Shown here: positions 1 to 6,179 of the stretch, in pieces
Layout: each line of letters begins with the position of its first letter
Numbering within the stretch: the first letter of the stretch is position 1
Source of the DNA: an uncultured delta proteobacterium
Lineage (GTDB): Bacteria; Myxococcota_A; Polyangia; Polyangiales; Polyangiaceae
DNA length: 6,179 nucleotides
Direction of reading: 5' to 3'
NCBI GenBank assembly: GCA_903893335.1
Contig: CAITLX010000335.1
Coordinates: 1-6,179 of the forward strand
The notes under the pieces: generated by a model
What the model was told of the DNA's origin: nothing
Database searches by the model: none
Seen by the model: the letters and a program-made list of their open reading frames with translations, nothing else
Program-made: the position numbers and the translations under genes

Positions 1-307
1 AGCCCGCGAGCCCGAGCGGTCGCGCGCCGAGCGCCGCGAGCGCGCGCGCCTCGCCCCGCTCGACCGAGCGCAGCGCCGCCCACGACCAGCCGAGCGGGGG
101 GCCCGCGAGCAGCGCCGTCTCGCACGCGACCGCGAGCAACCCGCGAGCGAAGGGCCAGGCCGTGCGCCACGCGACCTGCGGCGAGAGCAGCCAGGGCACG
201 AGCCGGACCCCTCCGGCGGCCACCGCGAGCAGCAGCACCAGCCCGGCCGCCACGGCCGTGGACGCGAGCGCGCGGCGCGCCAGCGGGGCGTGGGGGGCGA
301 AGAGCAC
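1..307 (-). CDS. Integral membrane protein, N-terminal part (runs off left edge)
   Basis: Reading the minus strand from a GTG at 307 gives 102 uninterrupted codons to the left edge, so only the N-terminus is present. The third codon position is almost always G or C, as in a real gene here. The GTG is the first possible start because an in-frame TAG lies only 9 nt upstream (317-319). There are two hydrophobic segments, about residues 17-32 (Ala/Leu/Val-rich) and 56-79. A Trp-containing stretch with PWLLSP lies between them, and a charged segment (SVERGEARALAALGARP) follows the second. The start-of-helix/charged-loop pattern with ALAALGARP is loosely reminiscent of LptF/LptG-type permeases, where a similar loop reads roughly EL-ALRA-G. 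That resemblance is only suggestive, and the protein is otherwise unrecognised. It is divergent from the gene at 401. Its start region looks leaderless (see the -10-like site at 314-319). Confidence 0.72.
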   Translation of the reverse strand, partial: MLFAPHAPLARRALASTAVAAGLVLLLAVAAGGVRLVPWLLSPQVAWRTAWPFARGLLAVACETALLAGPPLGWSWAALRSVERGEARALAALGARPLGLAG

Positions 308-313
308 GGCGCG

Positions 314-319
314 AGCCTA
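314..319 (-). promoter_or_regulatory. -10-like box TAGGCT for the leftward membrane protein gene
   Basis: On the minus strand TAGGCT is followed by exactly 6 nt and then the GTG start at 307. A transcript initiating about 7 nt after this hexamer would begin at or next to the start codon, so the mRNA would be leaderless. The purine-rich GAGGAG at 325-330 lies 17 nt from the GTG, too far for a normal Shine-Dalgarno, and would be upstream of the transcript. No convincing -35 box is visible. The same hexamer occurs on the opposite strand at 366-371 in front of the divergent gene. Confidence 0.4.
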
Positions 320-341
320 CCCCACTCCTCGACCGCGCCCC

Positions 342-371
342 TTGGGTCCACCCGCGCGAGCGTGTTAGGCT
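342..371 (+). promoter_or_regulatory. Candidate promoter for the 401-2805 gene pair
   Basis: TTGGGT (342-347) and TAGGCT (366-371) are separated by 18 bp. A TG at 363-364, one base before the second hexamer, gives an extended -10 arrangement (TGT-TAGGCT). Initiation would be expected near 378, leaving a leader of roughly 23 nt that contains the ribosome binding site at 391-395 before ATG 401. Only about half of each hexamer matches the housekeeping consensus, so this is an inference from spacing and context. Confidence 0.5.
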
Positions 372-390
372 CCTCGGCCTACATGTTTCC

Positions 391-395
391 GGGAG
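391..395 (+). promoter_or_regulatory. Ribosome binding site deciding the start at 401
   Basis: GGGAG ends 5 nt before ATG 401. This favours ATG 401 over the in-frame ATG 383, which would lie only a few bases from the predicted transcription start and would put extra residues ahead of the basic n-region of the signal peptide. Confidence 0.6.
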
Positions 396-400
396 CGGGT

Positions 401-1054
401 ATGGGTCGATCGCGCCTCGTTTCTTCCACCGTCGGCGCCGCTGTTGCGGTCGCCGTGCTCGTCGGCTCGCGCGGCGCCTCTGCCGACGAGGTGCAGCCCA
501 CCGGCAAGGGCATCGCCGGCGGCGCGCTGCTCGGCGCCGAGGTCGTCATCCTGGGCGAGGCCGCCATCGGCGCGCGCTCGGCCTGGTGGTACGCGCTCGG
601 CCTGGCGGCAGGCGGCGGCGGAGGCGGCTACCTCGGCTGGCGCATCGAGCAAGGCGGCGACGGCAAGACGTCGCTCTACATGCTCGCGGGCGGGATGGCG
701 CTCGTCATCCCCACGACCGTGGCGATGCTCCAGGCCACCTCGTACCACCCGCCGGACGACTACACCGAGGACCGCCCGTCCACGGCGTTCCCCGACGCCG
801 ACCCGGTGCGCGCGACCCCGGGGGCCGTCCCCGCCGCCGCTCCGCCCGCGCCGACCTCCTCGCTCCACATGCACTGGTCGAGCCCCTCGCGCCCCGTGGC
901 GCTCGGCCTCGTCGATGTCGCCTCGACCGGCGCGCTCTCGCTGTCGGTGCCGGCCGTCGAGGTCCGCCCCCTCTACACCCAGGTCGAGCAGCAGCAGTTC
1001 GGCGTCGCGCAAGCCGCCGAGGTCCGTATGCCGGTCGTCGCGGGCACGTTCTAA
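401..1054 (+). CDS. Exported or membrane-bound hypothetical protein, first gene of kinase operon
   Basis: This gene encodes a 217-residue protein. Residues 1-28 form a signal peptide: basic MGRSR, a hydrophobic Val/Ala core, and a likely signal peptidase I site after ASA28. Three hydrophobic segments follow: about 36-56 (GIAGGALLGAEVVILGEAAIG), 62-80 (contains six consecutive glycines, 71-76) and 92-112. The remaining half is soluble, with an acidic stretch (PPDDYTEDRP), a Pro/Ala-rich linker (about 139-152) and a C-terminal segment, about 165-217, ending in VEVRPLYTQVEQQQFGV and a final Phe. I recall similar proteins in myxobacteria but know no function, and no catalytic motif is visible. 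The start at ATG 401 is supported by GGGAG five bases upstream. The kinase gene begins 41 bp after its TAA, so the two are probably co-transcribed. The protein could be an envelope partner of the kinase, but that rests on context only. Confidence 0.82.
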   Translation: MGRSRLVSSTVGAAVAVAVLVGSRGASADEVQPTGKGIAGGALLGAEVVILGEAAIGARSAWWYALGLAAGGGGGGYLGWRIEQGGDGKTSLYMLAGGMALVIPTTVAMLQATSYHPPDDYTEDRPSTAFPDADPVRATPGAVPAAAPPAPTSSLHMHWSSPSRPVALGLVDVASTGALSLSVPAVEVRPLYTQVEQQQFGVAQAAEVRMPVVAGTF

Positions 1055-1095
1055 GCAAAGCCCCCAAGGTCAGCGACCAGGCGAGATCTACGCGA

Positions 1096-2805
<1,710 letters not shown>

Positions 2806-2827
2806 AAAGGCGAACGGGCCGCGGCGG

Positions 2828-3865
2828 TCAGTCGACCGCGAGCACGATCTTGCCGAAGGCGCGCCGCGCCTCGAGCGCCTCGTGCGCCTCGCGCGCGCTC
2901 CAGAGCGGCACCACGCGATCGACGACGGGGCGAATGGCGCCCGACGCGAGGTGGGGCAGCGCCGCGAGCAGGTCGGCCTTCGAGCCCATCGTCGAGCCGA
3001 GCACCTCGATCTGCCGGAAGAAGATCTGGCGCAGGTCGATCTTCGGCGAGAAGCCCGCGGTCGCGCCGCAGGTCACGATGCGTCCGCCCCACGCCGTCGC
3101 GAGCACGCTCTTCTCGAACACCTCGCCGCCGACGTGGTCGAGCACCGCGTCCACCCCGCGGCGGCCGGTGATCTCCTTGCAGCGCGCGACGAAGTCCTCG
3201 TCGCGGTAGTTGACGACGTGGTCGGCGCCGAGCGCGCGCGCCTTGTCCTTCTTGTCGTCCGAGCCGACGGTGGCGATGACCTCGGCGCCGAAGAGCTTGG
3301 CGATCTGGATGGCGATGCTCGAGACGCCGCTGCCCGCCGCGTGCACGAGCACGACCTGCCCGGGCGCGACGCGCGCCTTCTTCACGACCATCTGCCACGC
3401 GGTGAGCGTGCAGAGCGGCAGCGCCGCGGCTGCCTCGAACGCGAGCGCCGCGGGCATCGGGATGAGGTTCACGTCGGGCACGACGACGTGCGTCGCGTAG
3501 CCCCCCTGCGTGCTCTCGCCGAGGATGTGGTAGCCGCGGCAGAGGTTGTCGGTGCCGCCGAGGCACGCGGCGCACACGCCGCACGAGAGCGCAGGCTGGA
3601 GCATCACGCGGTCGCCCGGCTTGGCGCCGCGCGCGCCCGCGCCGAGCGACTCGACCTCGCCCACGATGTCGCACCCGAGGCGGTGCGGGTACTCGAGTTT
3701 GAGGTTGGGCAGACCGCGGCGGACCCACAGGTCCATGTGGTTCATCGCGACGGCGCGCACCCGCACGCGCACCTCGCGCGGCCCGGGGTCGGGCAGGTCG
3801 ATCGTCTCTCGCTCGAGGACCTCGGGGCCGCCGTGGCGGCGCAACACCATCGCGTCGACGCGCAT
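2828..3865 (-). CDS. Medium-chain dehydrogenase/reductase, quinone oxidoreductase-like
   Basis: This 345-residue protein has the normal length for the medium-chain dehydrogenase/reductase superfamily. It has an N-terminal GroES-like substrate domain (about 1-145) and a Rossmann nucleotide-binding domain (about 150-290) with HAAGSGVSS at 175-183. That is the AxxGxxx form typical of quinone oxidoreductase-like NADPH enzymes. Cysteines 95, 98, 101 and 109 (CX2CX2CX7C) form the structural zinc lobe. The catalytic zinc ligands of alcohol dehydrogenases are not conserved: the first position reads NHMD (42-45) with no Cys, and the GHE site reads GCD (64-66). An NAD(P)H-dependent reductase of a small carbonyl or quinone is therefore likelier than a classical zinc alcohol dehydrogenase; the substrate cannot be read from sequence. 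ATG 3865 is chosen because an in-frame TAA lies 9 nt upstream. ATG 3850 (Met6) is an alternative. It is convergent with the kinase gene. Confidence 0.93.
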   Translation of the reverse strand: MRVDAMVLRRHGGPEVLERETIDLPDPGPREVRVRVRAVAMNHMDLWVRRGLPNLKLEYPHRLGCDIVGEVESLGAGARGAKPGDRVMLQPALSCGVCAACLGGTDNLCRGYHILGESTQGGYATHVVVPDVNLIPMPAALAFEAAAALPLCTLTAWQMVVKKARVAPGQVVLVHAAGSGVSSIAIQIAKLFGAEVIATVGSDDKKDKARALGADHVVNYRDEDFVARCKEITGRRGVDAVLDHVGGEVFEKSVLATAWGGRIVTCGATAGFSPKIDLRQIFFRQIEVLGSTMGSKADLLAALPHLASGAIRPVVDRVVPLWSAREAHEALEARRAFGKIVLAVD

Positions 3866-3871
3866 GGTCGC

Positions 3872-3900
3872 CGCTTACCACGGGGAGGGACGAGGGTCAG
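3872..3900 (-). promoter_or_regulatory. Weak candidate promoter for the dehydrogenase
   Basis: On the minus strand CTGACC (3900-3895) is separated by 17 bp from TAAGCG (3877-3872), with TG at 3880-3879 in extended -10 position. The -35 matches the consensus at its central TGAC, but the -10 lacks the usual final T. The hexamer ends exactly 6 nt before ATG 3865 and no Shine-Dalgarno is visible, so the transcript would be leaderless if this promoter is used. Confidence 0.3.
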
Positions 3901-3911
3901 GCGGGGGCGGT

Positions 3912-3925
3912 CGCGCGAACGCGCG
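3912..3925 (-). terminator. Small GC hairpin after the lipoprotein gene
   Basis: CGCGC (3925-3921) pairs with GCGCG (3916-3912) around a GTTC loop, about 32 nt past the stop codon at 3958-3960. There is no T-tract, and short CG stems are common by chance in this DNA, so the call is weak. Confidence 0.2.
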
Positions 3926-3957
3926 CGCTGCACTACCTCCGCGAATTCGGGCCGTCC

Positions 3958-4494
3958 CTACCCGGGCGTCGTGCACGAGGCGACGCTCCCGTTGCAGACG
4001 TTGGTCGTCCCGCTGCACGCGCTCGTGCTCCAGTCGAAGCTCCCCGACAGGCTGGCCGTCGTAGCGCCGCTCGCAGGCGTGATGGTCAGATGCTCCGACG
4101 TGTACGTGAGCGCGTAGCCGCCCGCGAGAGGAGCCGGGACGACGGTCGTCCATGTGACGTCGACCTGCGCCCCCTGCATCGTGAGGACGCCCTCGTACCT
4201 CGACTCGGGGTAGACGCTGTTGGTCATCGTGAACGCGCAGCTTGGGGCGGTCTGCGTGAACGTGTAGGTCGCGGCGGTCTTGCGGCCGACCGAGACGGCG
4301 CAGTCGGGAGCGCTCACGATCTGGGTGGTGACGGCGTACGCGCCGGCGACGCTGACGCAGTCGTGGGTGTCACCACCCGCGTCGTGCCCGGCGTCGGCAC
4401 CGGCGGCGCCGCCGCTGCCCGCGCCGTCGCTGCTCCCTCCACACCCCAGCGCGCTCGCCAAGCACAGGACGCACGGCACCACTCTCGCGATCAT
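3958..4494 (-). CDS. Small lipoprotein with beta-rich domain, function unknown
   Basis: This gene encodes 178 residues. MIARVVPCVLCLASALGC is a lipoprotein signal sequence with C18 as the probable lipidated cysteine, although ALGC departs from the usual Leu at -3. A Gly/Ser/Ala/Asp linker (about 19-43) resembles myxobacterial lipoprotein tethers. The mature domain (about 46-178) is rich in Thr, Val, Ser and aromatic residues in alternating patterns (VAGAYAVTTQIV, ATYTFTQ, YEGVLTMQGAQVDVTWTTV, YALTYTSEHLTITP), suggesting a beta barrel or sandwich. It contains six cysteines (46, 65, 86, 160, 167, 174), enough for three disulfides in the periplasm or on the surface. I do not recognise a family. 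ATG 4494 is preferred over the in-frame upstream ATG 4569 because the signal sequence begins there and AAAGGG lies 11 nt upstream. It is separated from the upstream gene by 183 bp, so it probably has its own promoter. Confidence 0.85.
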   Translation of the reverse strand: MIARVVPCVLCLASALGCGGSSDGAGSGGAAGADAGHDAGGDTHDCVSVAGAYAVTTQIVSAPDCAVSVGRKTAATYTFTQTAPSCAFTMTNSVYPESRYEGVLTMQGAQVDVTWTTVVPAPLAGGYALTYTSEHLTITPASGATTASLSGSFDWSTSACSGTTNVCNGSVASCTTPG

Positions 4495-4677
4495 CTCGGC
4501 ATCCACCCTTTCGACGCGATGCTCCGCTCCACGTTGCCCGAGCCCGAGCAGCCTGGCGTCTCCCACCATGTAAGAACGCCCGAACGCCTGCGCCAGCGGG
4601 GGGGGCGCACAGGGTGCCGTGGCCGCCGAGTCACGCGGCGCGCGAGCCGCGCGAGCTCAGATCTCGCCCCCGCCGCC
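4495..4677 (-). promoter_or_regulatory. Intergenic leader region of the lipoprotein gene
   Basis: This 183-bp gap holds AAAGGG (4511-4506), a ribosome site candidate 11 nt from ATG 4494. It also holds TTACAT (4573-4568), a weak -10 candidate with no good -35. A 7-bp direct repeat, GGCGTTC twice with one base between (4588-4574), directly abuts that hexamer, and a run of eight G on the plus strand (4598-4605) lies just upstream. The repeat could be an operator half-site pair. None of these elements is strong on its own. Confidence 0.3.
4634..4651 (-). terminator. Hairpin downstream of the two-helix paralogue pair
   Basis: CGCGGC (4634-4639) and GCCGCG (4646-4651) form a perfect 6-bp stem with a 6-nt loop, 26 nt past the TGA at 4678-4680. 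No T-tract follows. It may mark the end of the transcript of the overlapping gene pair, but GC-only stems are frequent here. Confidence 0.3.
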
Positions 4678-5133
4678 TCAGGCGCCGGGATACGCGCGCA
4701 GGAGCAGGGCGGCGACGGCGTCCCGGTCGCGGTGCGACACGAGGAGGCGCAGGGGCTCCTTCGCCAGCGGCGAATGGACCACAATCTGATCGAATGACTG
4801 GTTGACGACGCGGCGCACCTCGACGCGCGTGACCTGACGGCGCTCGGTGACCAGGATCCGGTACAGCTGCGTCTGCTCGGGTGCGCGGTGCTGGCGCCAC
4901 ACCGCGAGCCCGATCAGCGCGAGCGCCACGCCGACGCCGCCGGCGAGCCACGTCGTGTCGGTGGGCGGCTCGGCGAAGCCGCGGTCGTGCCACTCGAGGA
5001 GCGCGACCAGGAGCGCGAGCGGCGCCGCGGCGACGAGCGCGATGCCCGTCTTGCGAAAGGGCGAGATCTGCTCGTCGACGAACCGACGCAGCAGCCGGAG
5101 GTCCGTCTCGTCGAGCGGGCGGTCAGCGGGCAT
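4678..5133 (-). CDS. Two-helix membrane protein, paralogue B, function unknown
   Basis: This 151-residue protein has no signal peptide. A charged N-terminus (about 1-29) is followed by a membrane helix at about 30-48, a short acidic periplasmic loop (about 49-61), a second helix at about 62-79, and a cytoplasmic C-terminal domain (about 83-151). That tail begins with YRILVTERRQVTRVEVRR and ends with an amphipathic helix, DRDAVAALLLRAYP; its strand-then-helix pattern could be a small PH-like or other alpha/beta fold. It aligns along its length with the neighbouring 164-residue protein, so the two look like diverged duplicates. Its start lies inside the upstream gene with an 11-bp overlap, and no Shine-Dalgarno is visible before ATG 5133. 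Translation therefore probably depends on re-initiation after the upstream stop. The family is not recognised. Confidence 0.85.
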   Translation of the reverse strand: MPADRPLDETDLRLLRRFVDEQISPFRKTGIALVAAAPLALLVALLEWHDRGFAEPPTDTTWLAGGVGVALALIGLAVWRQHRAPEQTQLYRILVTERRQVTRVEVRRVVNQSFDQIVVHSPLAKEPLRLLVSHRDRDAVAALLLRAYPGA

Positions 5134-5617
5134 ACGGCGAAGGGCCCGGAGGCGGCGCGCGTCGGTCGGGCACCGGAACGACCGTCGCCTGCGGCGCGAT
5201 GCGCGTGAAGAGGGCGACCGCCTGCTCGGCGGTGCCGTGGAAGACGACCGTCGACGGCTTGCCCTGACCGACGCCCACGACCACGTGCACGAAGGGGCGG
5301 TTCAGGAAGCGCACGAACTGGAGCGTCTGGATCGACGACGCACCGGTGGTGAGCAGCGCGTAGTGCGGCGCGCCCCTGGCGTTGCGCCCCTTGACGAAGA
5401 GCACCACCCCCGCGACGCCCACCGCGACGAGCACGGCAGCCGCGATCCAGGCGGCCGCGTGGAGCTCGTTGCCGCCGCTCATCCGCCGCAGCTCGTCGTT
5501 CACGATCGCCAGCGCCGGCAACCACCCGAACGCGACCAGCGTGAGGCCGATGCTCCGCTTGCCGACGAGGTTCTTGTAGACGACCTGCTCGAGGATCGCG
5601 TGGTCCGACGCCGCCAT
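5123..5617 (-). CDS. Two-helix membrane protein, paralogue A, function unknown
   Basis: This 164-residue protein shares the architecture of its downstream neighbour: a cytoplasmic N-terminus (about 1-21), membrane helices at about 22-39 and 53-76, a short loop containing MSGGN between them, and a C-terminal domain (about 80-145). A Pro/Arg-rich tail (RRAPPPGPSPYAR) follows. The C-terminal domain reads YALLTTGASSIQTLQFVRFLN and ends in a helix, AEQAVALFTRIAP. Shared positions with the neighbour (given as this protein/neighbour) include Y86/Y91, L89/L94, T91/T96, R103/R108, N106/N111, F109/F114, K120/K125, P121/P127 and H128/H134. The family is not recognised. ATG 5617 is the first possible start because an in-frame TAG sits 9 nt upstream. 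No Shine-Dalgarno is present and a -10-like TAGACT ends 6 nt before the ATG, suggesting a leaderless message. The stop codon overlaps the next gene, so the two should be expressed together, perhaps as a hetero-oligomer. Confidence 0.86.
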   Translation of the reverse strand: MAASDHAILEQVVYKNLVGKRSIGLTLVAFGWLPALAIVNDELRRMSGGNELHAAAWIAAAVLVAVGVAGVVLFVKGRNARGAPHYALLTTGASSIQTLQFVRFLNRPFVHVVVGVGQGKPSTVVFHGTAEQAVALFTRIAPQATVVPVPDRRAPPPGPSPYAR

Positions 5618-5623
5618 GACCGC

Positions 5624-5629
5624 AGTCTA
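5624..5629 (-). promoter_or_regulatory. -10-like box TAGACT for the paralogue pair
   Basis: TAGACT on the minus strand matches four of six positions of the TATAAT consensus and ends 6 nt before ATG 5617. Transcription from it would begin at about the A of the start codon. No clear -35 is visible 16-18 bp upstream; that position falls in the hairpin at 5642-5656. Confidence 0.4.
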
Positions 5630-5641
5630 AGGCAGATCGGA

Positions 5642-5656
5642 CGGCTCGCGCAGCCG
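5642..5656 (-). terminator. Hairpin after the cysteine-rich lipoprotein gene
   Basis: CGGCT (5642-5646) pairs with AGCCG (5652-5656) around a 5-nt loop, 8 nt past the TAG at 5665-5667. There is no T-tract. It may separate the lipoprotein transcript from the paralogue pair that starts 25 bp further on. Confidence 0.3.
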
Positions 5657-5664
5657 ACGAACCG

Positions 5665-6177
5665 CTACGCGCAGACGCAGTTGACGACGCGGCCGCTCGC
5701 GTAGCCGCACGAGCCCGACGCGGCGCACGGGTTGGCGGGGAAGCAGCCACACGACAGGCCGGCGGCGCAGCCTGCAGGCGCATCGACGCAGAAGGGCGCA
5801 GGCGGCGTGCACGGGTCGCCCTGGCAGCCAGGGCCCGCGCTGCCCGCGCAGGCCGAGACCTCGTGGAACCCGCCGGGGCACGCGCCGGCGTCGTCGCGCG
5901 GGATGCACGGGGGCGCGGCGCCGCCGCAGCAGGGCTCGACGCAGACCTGCGTCGCGCCGCAGGTGACCGTGCCGCACGCGAAGGGCGCGTCGGAGGGAGC
6001 GTCGCCGACGACGCCGTCGTCTGCCGCGTCGGGCGCGTCGGAGGTCGCGTCGGGCGCCGCCTCGCTCGCGACGTCGGGCGCGGCGTCGGCCCCACCTGCG
6101 CCGTCGGCGACGGGGTCGGACGAGGTGCAGCCCCACGCCGAGAGCGCGACGGAGGCGAGGAGGGCGAGGCTGCGCAT
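5665..6177 (-). CDS. Cysteine-rich lipoprotein with Asp/Ala linker
   Basis: This gene encodes 170 residues. MRSLALLASVALSAWGC is a lipoprotein signal sequence with C17 as the probable lipidated residue; AWGC is a loose lipobox. Residues 18-66 are a low-complexity Asp/Ala/Pro linker (APDATSDAPDA and similar), presumably a flexible tether. Residues 68-170 hold 18 cysteines, an even number allowing up to nine disulfides: 68, 73, 79, 83, 84, 91, 100, 110, 118, 123, 130, 137, 143, 145, 151, 157, 167 and 169. The domain opens with CGTVTCGATQVCVEPCCGG and a CIPRDDAGACPGGF segment, in the style of secreted Cys-rich proteins of myxobacteria. It is probably anchored to the outer membrane or surface; the function is unknown and no catalytic motif is visible. 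ATG 6177 begins a good signal sequence. Only two bases lie upstream of it, so promoter and ribosome site cannot be judged. Confidence 0.87.
   Translation of the reverse strand: MRSLALLASVALSAWGCTSSDPVADGAGGADAAPDVASEAAPDATSDAPDAADDGVVGDAPSDAPFACGTVTCGATQVCVEPCCGGAAPPCIPRDDAGACPGGFHEVSACAGSAGPGCQGDPCTPPAPFCVDAPAGCAAGLSCGCFPANPCAASGSCGYASGRVVNCVCA
6025..6057. repeat. 12-bp direct repeat in the lipoprotein linker
   Basis: CGCGTCGGGCGC occurs at 6025-6036 and again at 6046-6057, a 21-bp offset equal to seven codons. Both copies encode the APDA element of the Asp/Ala linker. The unit keeps the reading frame, so gain or loss of a copy would only change tether length. Confidence 0.6.
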
Positions 6178-6179
6178 GG

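Noticed and set aside
586..1095. Upstream extension of the kinase reading frame
   Set aside because: The translation is Arg/Pro-rich shadow sequence overlapping the gene at 401-1054. Kinase-like sequence begins only near ATG 1096.
3942..3949. Palindrome CGAATTCG in the gap before the dehydrogenase
   Set aside because: A single 8-bp palindrome containing an EcoRI site, with no loop and no partner site. It is expected by chance.
2882..4117. Plus-strand open frame opposite the dehydrogenase and lipoprotein
   Set aside because: It is antisense to two supported genes, with His/Arg/Ala-rich low-complexity translation and no recognisable motif.
4495..4569. Longer start (ATG 4569) for the lipoprotein
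   Set aside because: It would place 25 mostly charged residues before a clear lipoprotein signal sequence. ATG 4494 has a purine-rich site 11 nt upstream.
4582..4597. Sigma-54-like sequence TGGCGC-N5-TTCG on the minus strand
   Set aside because: The invariant GC of the -12 element is CG here, so the match fails at a required position.
4914..6095. Minus-strand frame of 393 codons across three genes
   Set aside because: The Arg/Ala/Pro-rich translation spans gene boundaries in the wrong frame. The overlapped frames have signal peptides, membrane helices and ordered Cys patterns.

Overview
The window is very GC-rich chromosomal DNA with strong G/C preference at third codon positions. The gene content points to a myxobacterium, probably of the Polyangia/Sorangium side of Myxococcota: a cytoplasmic Hanks-type Ser/Thr kinase, two secreted lipoproteins with Gly/Ala/Asp-rich linkers, and several lineage-type hypothetical membrane proteins. 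This assignment is inferred from composition and protein style; no rRNA or other phylogenetic marker is present. No mobile element, CRISPR array, tRNA or rRNA was seen.

Layout. (1) Positions 1-307, minus strand: the first 102 codons of an integral membrane protein that continues off the left edge. (2) Positions 401-1054 and 1096-2805, plus strand: a likely two-gene unit of a secreted/membrane hypothetical protein and a 569-residue Ser/Thr kinase whose second half is a long coiled coil. The gap between (1) and (2), 308-400, is a compact divergent promoter region. (3) Positions 2828-3865, minus strand: a medium-chain dehydrogenase/quinone-oxidoreductase-like enzyme, convergent with the kinase. 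The 22 bp between the two stop codons lie in and next to a strong hairpin that could stop transcription from both sides. (4) Positions 3958-4494, minus strand: a small lipoprotein with a predicted beta-rich domain. (5) Positions 4678-5133 and 5123-5617, minus strand: two overlapping genes for small two-helix membrane proteins that look like diverged paralogues. (6) Positions 5665-6177, minus strand: a cysteine-rich lipoprotein whose start codon is 2 bp from the right edge.

How the genes relate. The plus-strand pair is probably co-transcribed, and the overlapping paralogues are probably translationally coupled. The remaining genes share a strand, but hairpins or gaps of 47-183 bp separate them, so a single operon is not evident. 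The most unusual regulatory signal is a recurrent start-site layout at three minus-strand genes. A TA-starting, -10-like hexamer sits exactly 6 nt before the start codon, no Shine-Dalgarno sequence is available, and the first three bases of the hexamer are an in-frame stop codon. This suggests leaderless transcripts. I found no evidence of a defence system, biosynthetic cluster or other large undescribed system.
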